From Elusimicrobiota bacterium (GTDB taxonomy: Bacteria; Elusimicrobiota; Elusimicrobia; Elusimicrobiales; Elusimicrobiaceae), in contig JAQXJI010000006.1 in NCBI GenBank assembly GCA_029008615.1, forward strand, positions 124,001-188,000: a stretch of 64,000 nucleotides of DNA, in the 5' to 3' direction. This document shows, piece by piece, positions 35,006 through 42,781 of the stretch. The notes beneath the pieces are model-generated. The model was not told where the DNA came from, searched no databases, and was given only the letters and a program-made list of their open reading frames with translations. Positions within the stretch are counted from its first letter, which is position 1. Each line of letters opens with the position of its first letter. A program made the translations under genes and the position numbers.

Positions 35006-35646
35006 TAAAAATAGCAATGGCCGATGATCATATGATAGTGCGCGACGGGATAAAAGCCGTGCTTGAACGCAAATGTAAAGACATAAAGATAGTTGGAGGC
35101 TTTTCCAACGGGAAGGAACTTTTGGACTTCGCCAAAGAGGAAGGGGCGGATATTTACATAGTTGATATTTCTATGCCTGTTTTAAACGGTATTGAAACCA
35201 CTTACAAATTGATAAAAGCTCACCCGGGGGCGAAAGTTATCGTGCTTAGTATGTACGACGACAGAATTACCGTAGAAAAATCCATTAAGGCCGGCGCGAA
35301 GGGGTTTGTGGTAAAAGTTTCAGACGCTGAAGAAATTTTAAACGCCGTAAAAAGCGTAAACGAAGGTAAAATGTTTTTATCTCAGGGAGTCAGCAGGTAT
35401 TTTGAAAACGGCCTGCCCGGCGGCAAAGTTTCCAAAGCCAAACGCAAAAAACAGCTCACTCCCAAGGAAAAGGAAATTTTACAGCTTATAGCGGAAGGCT
35501 TCAGCAGCAAGAAAATGGCCGAAGAATACGGCCTTTCCGTAAACACCATACACGTACACAGGAACAATATTATGCGCAAGCTTAATATACACAAACAGGC
35601 GGATTTGATAAGATACGCCATTAAAGAGGGCATAGCGCACATTTAA
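35002..35646 (+). CDS. NarL/FixJ-family response regulator
   Basis: This 214-residue regulator has an N-terminal receiver domain (acidic pocket ADDH, phosphoacceptor Asp in YIVDISMP near residue 54, Lys in GAKGFVVK). A LuxR-type helix-turn-helix follows (LTPKEKEILQLIAEGFSSKKMAEEYGLS, VHRNNIMRKL). It is partner of the overlapping histidine kinase. Targets are unknown, but the cluster continues straight into rsmD with 2 nt between, so it may be auto-regulated with those genes. Confidence 0.92.
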   Translation: MIKIAMADDHMIVRDGIKAVLERKCKDIKIVGGFSNGKELLDFAKEEGADIYIVDISMPVLNGIETTYKLIKAHPGAKVIVLSMYDDRITVEKSIKAGAKGFVVKVSDAEEILNAVKSVNEGKMFLSQGVSRYFENGLPGGKVSKAKRKKQLTPKEKEILQLIAEGFSSKKMAEEYGLSVNTIHVHRNNIMRKLNIHKQADLIRYAIKEGIAHI

Positions 35647-35648
35647 TT

Positions 35649-36230
35649 ATGAGGATTATCGCAGGCACGGCCAGAGGCCGCAAAATATTTTCGGTGTCAA
35701 AGAATCTGCCGGTAAAACCGATATCGGACAGGATAAAACAATCCGTCTTTGATATCATCCGCCCGCGCATAACGGGCGCAATTATGCTGGATTTGTTTTC
35801 CGGCACGGGCAATGTTTCTTTGGAGGCTCTTTCGCGCGGTGCCTTGAAGACGGTTATGGTAGATAGAGAACCCGCCTGCCTTAAAGCGCAAAGACGCAAT
35901 TTGGAGCATTTGGGTTTTACCGAACGGGCCAAATCTCTTAAAGGCGATTTGCTCGCCAAAGATTTAAACTGGCTTTACGCTTACAGCGAGGGCGAGGGTT
36001 ACGACATAATTTTTATGGGCCCGCCTTACAGAGATATCAACAATAAACCCCTTTGCTTTTCAGGCCCCGTTTTGGCGAAAGTCGCGCAAGCCAAGCTTTT
36101 GGCGGAAGACGGCATAATTATTTTGCAGCATCACAAAACGGAAACTTTTGACGTGCCCGATTCTCTGGAAGTTTACAGGGAAGAAAAATACGGCGATACT
36201 TTAGTTCATTTTCTGAGAAATAAAAAATGA
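35649..36230 (+). CDS. rsmD: RsmD-family 16S rRNA methyltransferase with GPPY motif
   Basis: This is a predicted guanine-966 N2-methyltransferase of 16S rRNA (193 residues). The family start MRIIAGTARGRKI, KPISDRIKQSVFDII and the SAM loop LDLFSGTGNVSLEALSRGA are all present. The catalytic motif IV, normally DPPY, reads MGPPYRD near residue 120, so the conserved Asp is Gly. This could weaken catalysis or mark a different specificity. It overlaps the nuclease gene by 4 nt. The usual partner coaD is absent here. Confidence 0.85.
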   Translation: MRIIAGTARGRKIFSVSKNLPVKPISDRIKQSVFDIIRPRITGAIMLDLFSGTGNVSLEALSRGALKTVMVDREPACLKAQRRNLEHLGFTERAKSLKGDLLAKDLNWLYAYSEGEGYDIIFMGPPYRDINNKPLCFSGPVLAKVAQAKLLAEDGIIILQHHKTETFDVPDSLEVYREEKYGDTLVHFLRNKK

Positions 36231-36964
36231 TACCCAATAACCCGAGGGAACTTAATTATTCCAAAGTAAAAACATATAGGGACTGCCCTTATCTCTTCAA
36301 ACTTAAATATGTTGAAGGCAGGAGGGAAGGTTTGATACCGGCGACGTCGCTGGGCGTATCAATACACCGTACATTGGAAGCTTACCACGCCCAAAGCAAT
36401 GATCCGAGCGAACTTCAAAGATATTATAACCGTTGTTGGCTGGGCGCGGGATATTCTTCCGCAGCGGAACAAATGGAATATTATCTTAAGGGCAAACGTA
36501 TGCTGGAAGTCTATGAGGAAAAGGAATATTCCCGCAATACGACGGTAAACTCTACGGAGAGGGAATTTATTTTTGAACAGGACGGTTGGTCTTTCCGCGG
36601 CAAAATAGATCGCGTAGACCGCCTGCCGGACGGCAGTTGGGAAGTCATTGATTATAAAACGGATGCGGTTTTAAATGAGAATTTTGATATAAAAGATTCT
36701 CTTCAGCTTGGCATATACAGTATAGGCGCACGCCGCGCTTGGAATATGCAGAAAGGCAAAGCCACCATATATTTTGTGGCTTTGGACAAAAAAATTTCCG
36801 CCGATTTTTCTATTTTTGAAGAGCGCAAAATCCTTGATACTTTTATTTCCGCGGGTGAAAGCATTGAAGCTGGGGATTTTGCCCCGAACACCAATCATTG
36901 CGCTTATTGTCTTATGAATAACCGCTGCCCTTTCAGCAGCGTAAAACAGGAGAATAAAAAATGA
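36227..36964 (+). CDS. Cas4/RecB-like PD-(D/E)XK nuclease with predicted iron-sulfur cluster
   Basis: This 245-residue protein has YSKVKTYRDCPYLFKLKY at the start. The nuclease core GKIDRVDRL..EVIDYKTD near residues 125-145 supplies the D, E-V-I-D and K positions. A C-terminal CAYCLMNNRCPF follows. The N-terminal Cys plus the three C-terminal Cys match the four-cysteine Fe-S pattern of Cas4 and AddB-type nucleases. Such proteins resect DNA ends. No CRISPR genes are near. The neighbours are rsmD and a TPR gene, with 4-nt overlaps on both sides, so it is part of a housekeeping operon. Confidence 0.82.
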   Translation: MIPNNPRELNYSKVKTYRDCPYLFKLKYVEGRREGLIPATSLGVSIHRTLEAYHAQSNDPSELQRYYNRCWLGAGYSSAAEQMEYYLKGKRMLEVYEEKEYSRNTTVNSTEREFIFEQDGWSFRGKIDRVDRLPDGSWEVIDYKTDAVLNENFDIKDSLQLGIYSIGARRAWNMQKGKATIYFVALDKKISADFSIFEERKILDTFISAGESIEAGDFAPNTNHCAYCLMNNRCPFSSVKQENKK

Positions 36965-38859
36965 AATTTCTTTCCGGGCTTGTCATAGGCGTTTTGCTTT
37001 GCGCCGTTATCTTCGGGATAGGCGGTTACTATGCTTTTAATCGTCTGAAAGATTTACAACCGGCAAGTCCCGCGCAAACCGCCGCCCCCCGGGAGGAAAA
37101 TAATTTTGACGGTCAGCTTCAAGCCGCGCTTAACGCTTTTACCAAGGCCTCTTCGCCTGAAGATATGCTAGCAAGTTTGGATAAAATAATCGCCCTTCGC
37201 CCCAATGAACCCGAGGCCTACTCCGCAAAAGCGGCCATTTTAATGCAAAAAGGCGATTACAGAGCGGCTTTGGAGAATTATAATAAAGCTTTGTCTTTAA
37301 ATCCCGATTCGGCGGATTTGTATATGGGCAGGGCTTCCGCTCTTTTAATGCTTGGCGATTATGCCGGCGCAAATAAAGATTTAAGCGCGGCGATAGCCAT
37401 TAATCCCTCTTTGGCGGAAGCCTACTATAACAGGGGCGTCAGTAATGTAAACTTGGCGCGGTTTAATCCGGCGATGAGCGATTTCGCCCAAGCCGGCAAA
37501 CTTTTTTCCGCTTCCGGCGACAGAGCCGGATATTTGCAGTCTTCCAAAGCTTTTAATCTGCTTAAAAAACAAAGTTCGGCCGTAAAGAAAAATTCCGCCG
37601 CTTCCAAAGCCGTTGCGGCCAAAGCGGCGGCGCAATTAAAGCCGAGCGTTTCCTCTTCCGACGCTGCTTCCGCGGCAAAATTCAAGAGCGAGATTACAAG
37701 AAGCTTAAGCGAAATATCTTCTTCTTTAAAAAACGGAGATAAAAAAGCTATGCTTCAAAAATTCAAACAAGCTTCCGCCGGATTGGCTTCCGGGGATGTG
37801 GATATGGGGAATTTTAACGCTTTTGCCGCGGCGGCTTCACAGAAAACATCCGGCAAAGCTTCTTCCGCCAAGAAAAATCTTTTGGATTATACTTCCGACG
37901 CAAAAAACAAAATGGCCAAGGGCGATTATGCCGGTGCCGTGAGCGATTTGGACAAAGCCATTGAGCTTTCCTCCAATCCTTCCGATTTATACGCCCAACG
38001 TGCGGCAGCCAATTTGCAAAATAAAAATTATAAAGCCGCTTTTGACGATTATTCCAAAGCGATAGAAGCCGATAAAAACAATGCTTCGGCTTATCTTAAC
38101 CGCGCGCGTTTGCGCGCGTCTATGGGCGATAACAAAGGCGCTGCGCAGGATGCGGCCGCCGCAAAGGCCTTGTATCAGGAACAAGGCAATAAAGAAGGCG
38201 CAACTCAAGCGCAGAATATGGCTAACTTGGCTAACGGGAAAGGCTTGCAGGAACGCAGCGTTCGCGACGGCGTGGCAGAAGCTTTGTTTAAAGACGCTTC
38301 AAACGCTTACGCCAGCGGCAATTATCAGGAATCTTTAAATAAATTTAACGAGTTGGCCCAAAGGCAGCCCGATGTCCCCGAAGTTTACTATAACCGCGCC
38401 ATAGCCAATGCCGCTTTGGGTAATAAAGACGCGGCTTTAAAGGATTATCAAAGGACAATAGCGATGAACCCCAATTTGCCCGACGCCCATATCGGTGCGG
38501 CTTCAATACTTATGGAGCAGGGCAAAAACGGCGAAGCGCAAAAAGAGATAGCCGCAGCTTTAAATTTAAACCCTAATCTTCCGGCGGCGTATAAAATGCG
38601 CGGGACGCAAAGTTTGCAGAGCGGGAATCCTTCCCAAGCGGTGTCGGATTTTACCAAAGCCATAGAACTGGATGACAAGGACGGCGCAAGTTATTTTTCC
38701 AGAGGTTTGGGTTATGCCCAACAGGGTGATTTTAACAGCGCGAGGGAAGATTTTGCCAACGCCAATTCTTTGGCGGCGGAACAAGGCAATCAGGAACTGC
38801 TCAACGAAATCGTAAAATACCAAAATATGTTGGAAGAAGCCGCTAAACAGCAAAAATAA
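36961..38859 (+). CDS. Membrane-anchored TPR-repeat protein
   Basis: This 632-residue protein has an N-terminal transmembrane helix (about residues 3-25), then tetratricopeptide repeats in three blocks (about 60-190, 310-420 and 440-620). Typical lines are ALENYNKALSLNPDSADLYMGRA and AFDDYSKAIEADKNNASAYLNRA. The blocks are separated by Ala/Ser/Lys-rich linkers. The C-terminal part is likely periplasmic if the anchor inserts N-in. It is probably a scaffold for protein assembly, but no specific partner is visible. It overlaps the nuclease gene by 4 nt. Confidence 0.85.
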   Translation: MKFLSGLVIGVLLCAVIFGIGGYYAFNRLKDLQPASPAQTAAPREENNFDGQLQAALNAFTKASSPEDMLASLDKIIALRPNEPEAYSAKAAILMQKGDYRAALENYNKALSLNPDSADLYMGRASALLMLGDYAGANKDLSAAIAINPSLAEAYYNRGVSNVNLARFNPAMSDFAQAGKLFSASGDRAGYLQSSKAFNLLKKQSSAVKKNSAASKAVAAKAAAQLKPSVSSSDAASAAKFKSEITRSLSEISSSLKNGDKKAMLQKFKQASAGLASGDVDMGNFNAFAAAASQKTSGKASSAKKNLLDYTSDAKNKMAKGDYAGAVSDLDKAIELSSNPSDLYAQRAAANLQNKNYKAAFDDYSKAIEADKNNASAYLNRARLRASMGDNKGAAQDAAAAKALYQEQGNKEGATQAQNMANLANGKGLQERSVRDGVAEALFKDASNAYASGNYQESLNKFNELAQRQPDVPEVYYNRAIANAALGNKDAALKDYQRTIAMNPNLPDAHIGAASILMEQGKNGEAQKEIAAALNLNPNLPAAYKMRGTQSLQSGNPSQAVSDFTKAIELDDKDGASYFSRGLGYAQQGDFNSAREDFANANSLAAEQGNQELLNEIVKYQNMLEEAAKQQK

Positions 38860-38939
38860 ATTTATGCCTGCCGTGCGAGTTCCCTTATTGTCTTATTTTT
38901 GTATCCGTTTGCTTGGCTAAATGATGTTAAAAAGATAAA

Positions 38940-40442
38940 ATGTATCAAATGACAGAAGAGCTTTTTACCGAATTTTCAGCTTCCAGAACGCCCGGCCCAA
39001 AAGATTTTCCCGCGGGAAAGATGTTTATTCTTATCCAAGACCCTTTCGGCCTTTGGTGTTCTTTTCACGTTTCCAAAACGGAAGCGGTGGAGGAACCGAA
39101 CCTTTACGAGCATTTGCGCGGCAAAACCGATAAAAGCAATCGCGACCACTGGATACACGAACACTGTAAAACCGTAACGGCGATATCAGGCGGCAATGAA
39201 ACGGAAAAATTTAAAAAAACTCTTGAGGCTATGTCCCGCGGCGATGACGGCATTATCGGCGCGGTTTTATTGGATTTTCGCAAGGAAGACGGCGTATACG
39301 GCAGCGTTAATCTTCTGCTTAAAGTAAACGATGGCAAAAGCGTTTTCGGCGATTATTACTATAAAATAGTGCAGTTGAAGCGCGCCGGCGAACTTAAAGA
39401 ACATTACGCTATGCAAACGGCTTTAATGAATAATATTTTGGCCGATATCCAAGGAGTAAATCCAAAAAACGCGCTTTTCATTCTTAAAAATAAAGATAGG
39501 GAATTGGACTGCCTTAAAGCTTTGCCGCGCGCGGAAGAATATTTAAGCGAGTGGCGCGCGATAAGGGAAAACAGTTTACTGCCCGAAGCCCAAAAACCTC
39601 CTAAGGCCGCGCTTGCGCCCTGGCGCGTTTACGCCAATAAATATGTTTTCGATACTAAAGATTTGGTGCTTTTCCCGCATTTAAACGCGCAAATGCGCAA
39701 GGCTCTTAAAGAATCCGGCCTAAAAACTTATGAAGATGTTTACTTGGCCGGTCTGCCTAAAATAAAAGAGATTTTAAAAGAACCTTTAGCGTCCGAAGCT
39801 CTCGCGGTGGAAACTTACGCTCACGCTTTGGCCTATCATAAAAATATGCCGGTAGTAAGGGATGCTTCCGCCTGGCCGCCCGAGCATAAAAAACGCAATT
39901 TATATTTTGATTTCGAAGCTACGGAAACTTTTACGGCGGAAAGTATCTCTTTCGTTTATTTAATAGGCGTATGGGATAAGGAAGAGGATAAATTCGTATA
40001 TTTTGTTGCGAAGACCGAATCCGAGGAAGAAATAATCTTTAAACAATTTGCCGATTATTTGGGCGGGGAAGAAAGCGTTGCGCTTTATCATTGGACGGAA
40101 TACGAAGTCAAAAAAATGCGCTCTCTCTGCGAAAAATATCCCAAAATCAAACCTGATTTGGAAAAGCTTATTTCCCATTGTACGGATTTAAAAGTAACCG
40201 TGGAAAAATCTTTTTATCTGCCCGCGCCGAGCCTTTCTTTAAAGGCGGCCGCGCCTGCCTTCGGCTTTAATTGGCGGCAGGACGATTGCGGCGCTATGGA
40301 CAGTATGGTTTATTTTACGAACTGGCTTAAAACGGGGGAATTTCCCCAGCTTGAAAAAGTTTTAATGTACAATGAAGACGACTGCAAAGCGATGTTGTAT
40401 GTGGAAAATTATCTTAAACAACATGAGGCCCTTTCATTATGA
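38940..40442 (+). CDS. TM0106-like two-domain nuclease: decayed RecB-like N-domain plus RNase H-like exonuclease domain
   Basis: In the 500-residue protein the C-terminal half looks like an intact DnaQ/RNase H-like exonuclease: YFDFEATET near residue 321, HWTEYEVKKM near 383, and YNEDDCKAM near 478. The N-terminal half aligns with the PD-(D/E)XK part of TM0106-type proteins (GSVNLLLKVNDGKSVFGDYYYKIVQLKRA). There the metal Asp appears as Asn (GSVN) and the acidic residue before LK as Gln, so that site is probably inactive. An in-frame ATG at 38949 lies 7 nt after TAAAAT and may be the real leaderless start. The stop overlaps suhB by 4 nt. The probable role is nucleic-acid processing. Confidence 0.75.
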   Translation: MYQMTEELFTEFSASRTPGPKDFPAGKMFILIQDPFGLWCSFHVSKTEAVEEPNLYEHLRGKTDKSNRDHWIHEHCKTVTAISGGNETEKFKKTLEAMSRGDDGIIGAVLLDFRKEDGVYGSVNLLLKVNDGKSVFGDYYYKIVQLKRAGELKEHYAMQTALMNNILADIQGVNPKNALFILKNKDRELDCLKALPRAEEYLSEWRAIRENSLLPEAQKPPKAALAPWRVYANKYVFDTKDLVLFPHLNAQMRKALKESGLKTYEDVYLAGLPKIKEILKEPLASEALAVETYAHALAYHKNMPVVRDASAWPPEHKKRNLYFDFEATETFTAESISFVYLIGVWDKEEDKFVYFVAKTESEEEIIFKQFADYLGGEESVALYHWTEYEVKKMRSLCEKYPKIKPDLEKLISHCTDLKVTVEKSFYLPAPSLSLKAAAPAFGFNWRQDDCGAMDSMVYFTNWLKTGEFPQLEKVLMYNEDDCKAMLYVENYLKQHEALSL

Positions 40443-41233
40443 AAAAGGAATACGCCGTTCTTATTGAAGCCGTAACCAAAGCCGCCGCGCTTGCAAAAAA
40501 ACGCATAGGCAAAGTCAGCTATGAACTTAAAGGAAAAAGCAATTTGGTTACCCAAGCGGATATAGCCTGTCAAAAAAAGATTGTGGAGATAATTTCAAAA
40601 GCTTTCCCGGAGCACGGATTTTTGGCTGAAGAGAGTCAAAACGGCATTAAAAAAGACGGGCGTTATCTTTGGGTTATAGATCCTATTGACGGAACCACCA
40701 ACTATGCCCATACTTTCGCCCACAGTGCGGTATCGGTTGCTTTGACTGACGGCGGCCGCCCCGTTATGGGTGCGGTTATGGATATTTTTAAGGGGGAACT
40801 TTTTACCGCCGTAAAAGGCGAAGGCGCACGTTTAAACGGAAAGAAAATCACTGTTTCCAAAACGCCGAAATTGCAAGACAGCCTTCTTATAACCGGCTTT
40901 CCTTATGACAGAACCCCCATAAAAAAAGTGCATATACCGATATTTACCGATTTTTTGTTTAATTGTCACGATGTAAGGCGCACCGGTTCCGCAGCTTTGG
41001 ACTGTTGTTGGATAGCCTGCGGCCGCGCCGACGGTTATTGGGAGTTTTCCATTAATCCTTGGGATTGCTGCGCGGGCGCTTTAATTGTTCGGGAAGCTGG
41101 GGGCAGAGTTACGGATTTTAAAGGAAAAGCTTTTTCAAAGCTTGAAAATTACGGAGCGGAGTTTTTGGCCAGTAACGGCAAAATCCATAAAGAAATGCTC
41201 GGAATTATAAACAAAACATTGGGGTATTTATGA
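40439..41233 (+). CDS. suhB: Inositol monophosphatase family protein
   Basis: This 264-residue Mg-dependent phosphatase has LAEES near residue 60, DPIDGTTNYAHTFAHS near 79 and the second metal site WEFSINPWDCCAGALIVREAGG near 200, all intact. It dephosphorylates inositol phosphate or related small phosphates. In E. coli SuhB also binds RNA polymerase in rRNA antitermination complexes. Here it overlaps both neighbours by 4 nt. The substrate cannot be set from sequence. Confidence 0.9.
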   Translation: MKKEYAVLIEAVTKAAALAKKRIGKVSYELKGKSNLVTQADIACQKKIVEIISKAFPEHGFLAEESQNGIKKDGRYLWVIDPIDGTTNYAHTFAHSAVSVALTDGGRPVMGAVMDIFKGELFTAVKGEGARLNGKKITVSKTPKLQDSLLITGFPYDRTPIKKVHIPIFTDFLFNCHDVRRTGSAALDCCWIACGRADGYWEFSINPWDCCAGALIVREAGGRVTDFKGKAFSKLENYGAEFLASNGKIHKEMLGIINKTLGYL

Positions 41234-41649
41234 AAGTTTGCAAAGTGAATCAATACAGCGTATTTTTGATTAACGAACCCGGCGCTTTGGAAAAATTCGC
41301 CACGCTGCTTTACGCTTCCGGCTTGGATATTTCCGGCCTTTCTTCGGAAGTGCGTTACGAAGCCGCCGTCGTTAAATTCGTTTTGAGCGACGAACAGCGC
41401 GAAAGCCACGAAGTGCTTAATCTTATGACGCGCGGCGGATATACGGCGGTCAAAACCGAAGCCATAAGCGTAGAAGTGGAAAGCCGCCCGGGCGTTATGG
41501 CGGATTTGGGAAGAGTGCTTAGCAAAAACAATATCAATATAACCACGATATTCGGCAGCGCTTTTGAAGGTTCGCCAAGCAGGATTTATCTTGTCGTGGA
41601 AGATATAGATAAAACTTTAAAAGTTTTAAATAAGGAATTTCATAATTAA
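41230..41649 (+). CDS. Tandem ACT-domain protein
   Basis: This 139-residue protein is built of two ACT domains (about 5-65 and 72-137, FLINEPGALEKFATLLYASGLDI and VEVESRPGVMADLGRVLSKNNINI). It has no catalytic part. ACT domains bind amino acids or similar small ligands, so it is probably a sensor or allosteric subunit. It overlaps suhB by 4 nt. The ligand is unknown. Confidence 0.85.
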   Translation: MKVCKVNQYSVFLINEPGALEKFATLLYASGLDISGLSSEVRYEAAVVKFVLSDEQRESHEVLNLMTRGGYTAVKTEAISVEVESRPGVMADLGRVLSKNNINITTIFGSAFEGSPSRIYLVVEDIDKTLKVLNKEFHN

Positions 41650-41708
41650 AGAGCGGTTTATTGACGGCGGTACTTAAATTGCCGCGTCAAAACAGGCCTT
41701 TAATATGC

Positions 41709-41714
41709 TAATAT
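41709..41714 (+). promoter_or_regulatory. Extended -10 for a leaderless small membrane-protein gene
   Basis: TGCTAATAT ends 6 nt before ATG 41721. It has the same TGC extension and spacing as lptF and the PpiC lipoprotein gene. Confidence 0.45.
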
Positions 41715-42146
41715 ATGTATATGCCGACACCGACAATAATTATCAGTTTATCGGGCTTTTTGCTCTGCTTGATTTTGTTGTTTTATTTTATCGCAAAATA
41801 CAGAGCCTGCGGCCCTAAAGAACAGGAAGACGATTTGGATCTTTTGGACGGGGTTTCCTCCGCCGCGGCCGTGGCCGCACAGGACGCCAGGCGTTTATTT
41901 GCCAAAGGCGGAAGCGTAAACGCGCGCGAAGCTGCGGAAATCAAAGAAAAGCTTAAAGAACTGCATTACCGCATAGAAGAAATAAAATTGATAGAAGAAA
42001 AACGCAATTTGGAACTTTCCAAAGCGGTCGCGAAGATTGAACAGCGCATAAACACTTTTGAAAACGAATACGTCAATAAATTGCAGCCCACTCTTTACAG
42101 TTTGATTAACGAACTGGAAAATATCCAGCCGCACAAAGCGGAATAA
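41715..42146 (+). CDS. Unknown membrane-anchored coiled-coil protein
   Basis: I do not recognise a family. The protein (141 or 143 residues, start ATG 41721 or 41715) has one N-terminal transmembrane helix (IIISLSGFLLCLILLFYFIA). An acidic linker follows, then a long charged coiled coil from about residue 65 (EIKEKLKELHYRIEEIKLIEEKRN). It has no signal peptide cleavage site and no catalytic pattern. It stands alone between an ACT-protein gene and a terminator. Translation is clearly coding-like, with a -10 element just upstream. It could be a small structural or division-associated protein, which is a guess. Confidence 0.7.
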   Translation: MYMPTPTIIISLSGFLLCLILLFYFIAKYRACGPKEQEDDLDLLDGVSSAAAVAAQDARRLFAKGGSVNAREAAEIKEKLKELHYRIEEIKLIEEKRNLELSKAVAKIEQRINTFENEYVNKLQPTLYSLINELENIQPHKAE

Positions 42147-42173
42147 ACGCAAAAATTCGGTTTTAATTATAAC

Positions 42174-42199
42174 AAGCGCTTCTTTTGAGGCGCTTTTTT
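42174..42199 (+). terminator. Intrinsic terminator after the coiled-coil protein gene
   Basis: AAGCGC pairs with GCGCTT (42174-42179 with 42190-42195), followed by a run of T's, 28 nt after the stop. Confidence 0.75.
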
Positions 42200-42207
42200 A
42201 TTGTATG

Positions 42208-42241
42208 AAAAAATCCCCCGGCTTTAAAGTACGGCCGGGGG
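42208..42241 (-). terminator. Intrinsic terminator after def
   Basis: On the reverse strand CCCCCGGC and GCCGGGGG (42215-42222 with 42234-42241) form a strong stem, followed by TTTTTTC. It is 19 nt after the def stop. Confidence 0.75.
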
Positions 42242-42260
42242 ATAAAAGATAAATTCCAAA

Positions 42261-42779
42261 CTACCACTTTTTTGAAAGTTCGTCCAGTTTCTTTTTTGCT
42301 TCCGCTTTTTCGGCGGCTGGCAGTAAATCAATAAACACTCTTCCGTTAAGATGGTCTATTTCGTGCTGCATAATAATAGCCAAAAATCCTTCGGCTTTAA
42401 CTTCCACAGGCATACCCTTTTCGTTAATATATTTTACTTTGATTTTTTGCGCTCTTTTTACTTTTATGTCCAATCCCGGGAAGGAAAGACATCCCTCATT
42501 GCTGTCTACCGAGCCTTCTTTGCGTGATATTTCCGGATTTATAAGAACAAATCTTTTATATTTTTCGCCTTCGTCGTCCAAAGGGTACATCACTACGGCT
42601 ATTGAAAGATCCAAACCGACTTGAGGCGCGGCCAAACCGACTCCGCCCATAGCCAAACAAGTCTGCGTCATATCATTAATGATTTTCGGCAGTTTCTTTT
42701 CCATTAAATTAAAGTTTACTCTGTTCGTTTTTTTGTTTAGGATTTCTTCGCCGTATTTATATATTTTCATTATGGCCAT
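42261..42779 (-). CDS. def: Peptide deformylase
   Basis: This 172-residue metalloenzyme removes the N-formyl group from new proteins. Motif 1 is GVGLAAPQVG near residue 46, motif 2 EGCLSFPG near 94 and motif 3 with the metal site QHEIDHLNG near 138. All three are intact. The start MAIMKIYKYG is the usual family N-terminus. It starts 2 nt after the permease stop, so it is the last gene of a ptsN-permease-def unit. fmt is not adjacent. Confidence 0.96.
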   Translation of the reverse strand: MAIMKIYKYGEEILNKKTNRVNFNLMEKKLPKIINDMTQTCLAMGGVGLAAPQVGLDLSIAVVMYPLDDEGEKYKRFVLINPEISRKEGSVDSNEGCLSFPGLDIKVKRAQKIKVKYINEKGMPVEVKAEGFLAIIMQHEIDHLNGRVFIDLLPAAEKAEAKKKLDELSKKW

Positions 42780-42781
42780 AA

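Noticed and set aside
36227..36964. Cas4 of a CRISPR system
   Set aside because: No Cas1, Cas2 or repeat-spacer array is in the window, and the gene overlaps rsmD and a TPR gene in a housekeeping operon.
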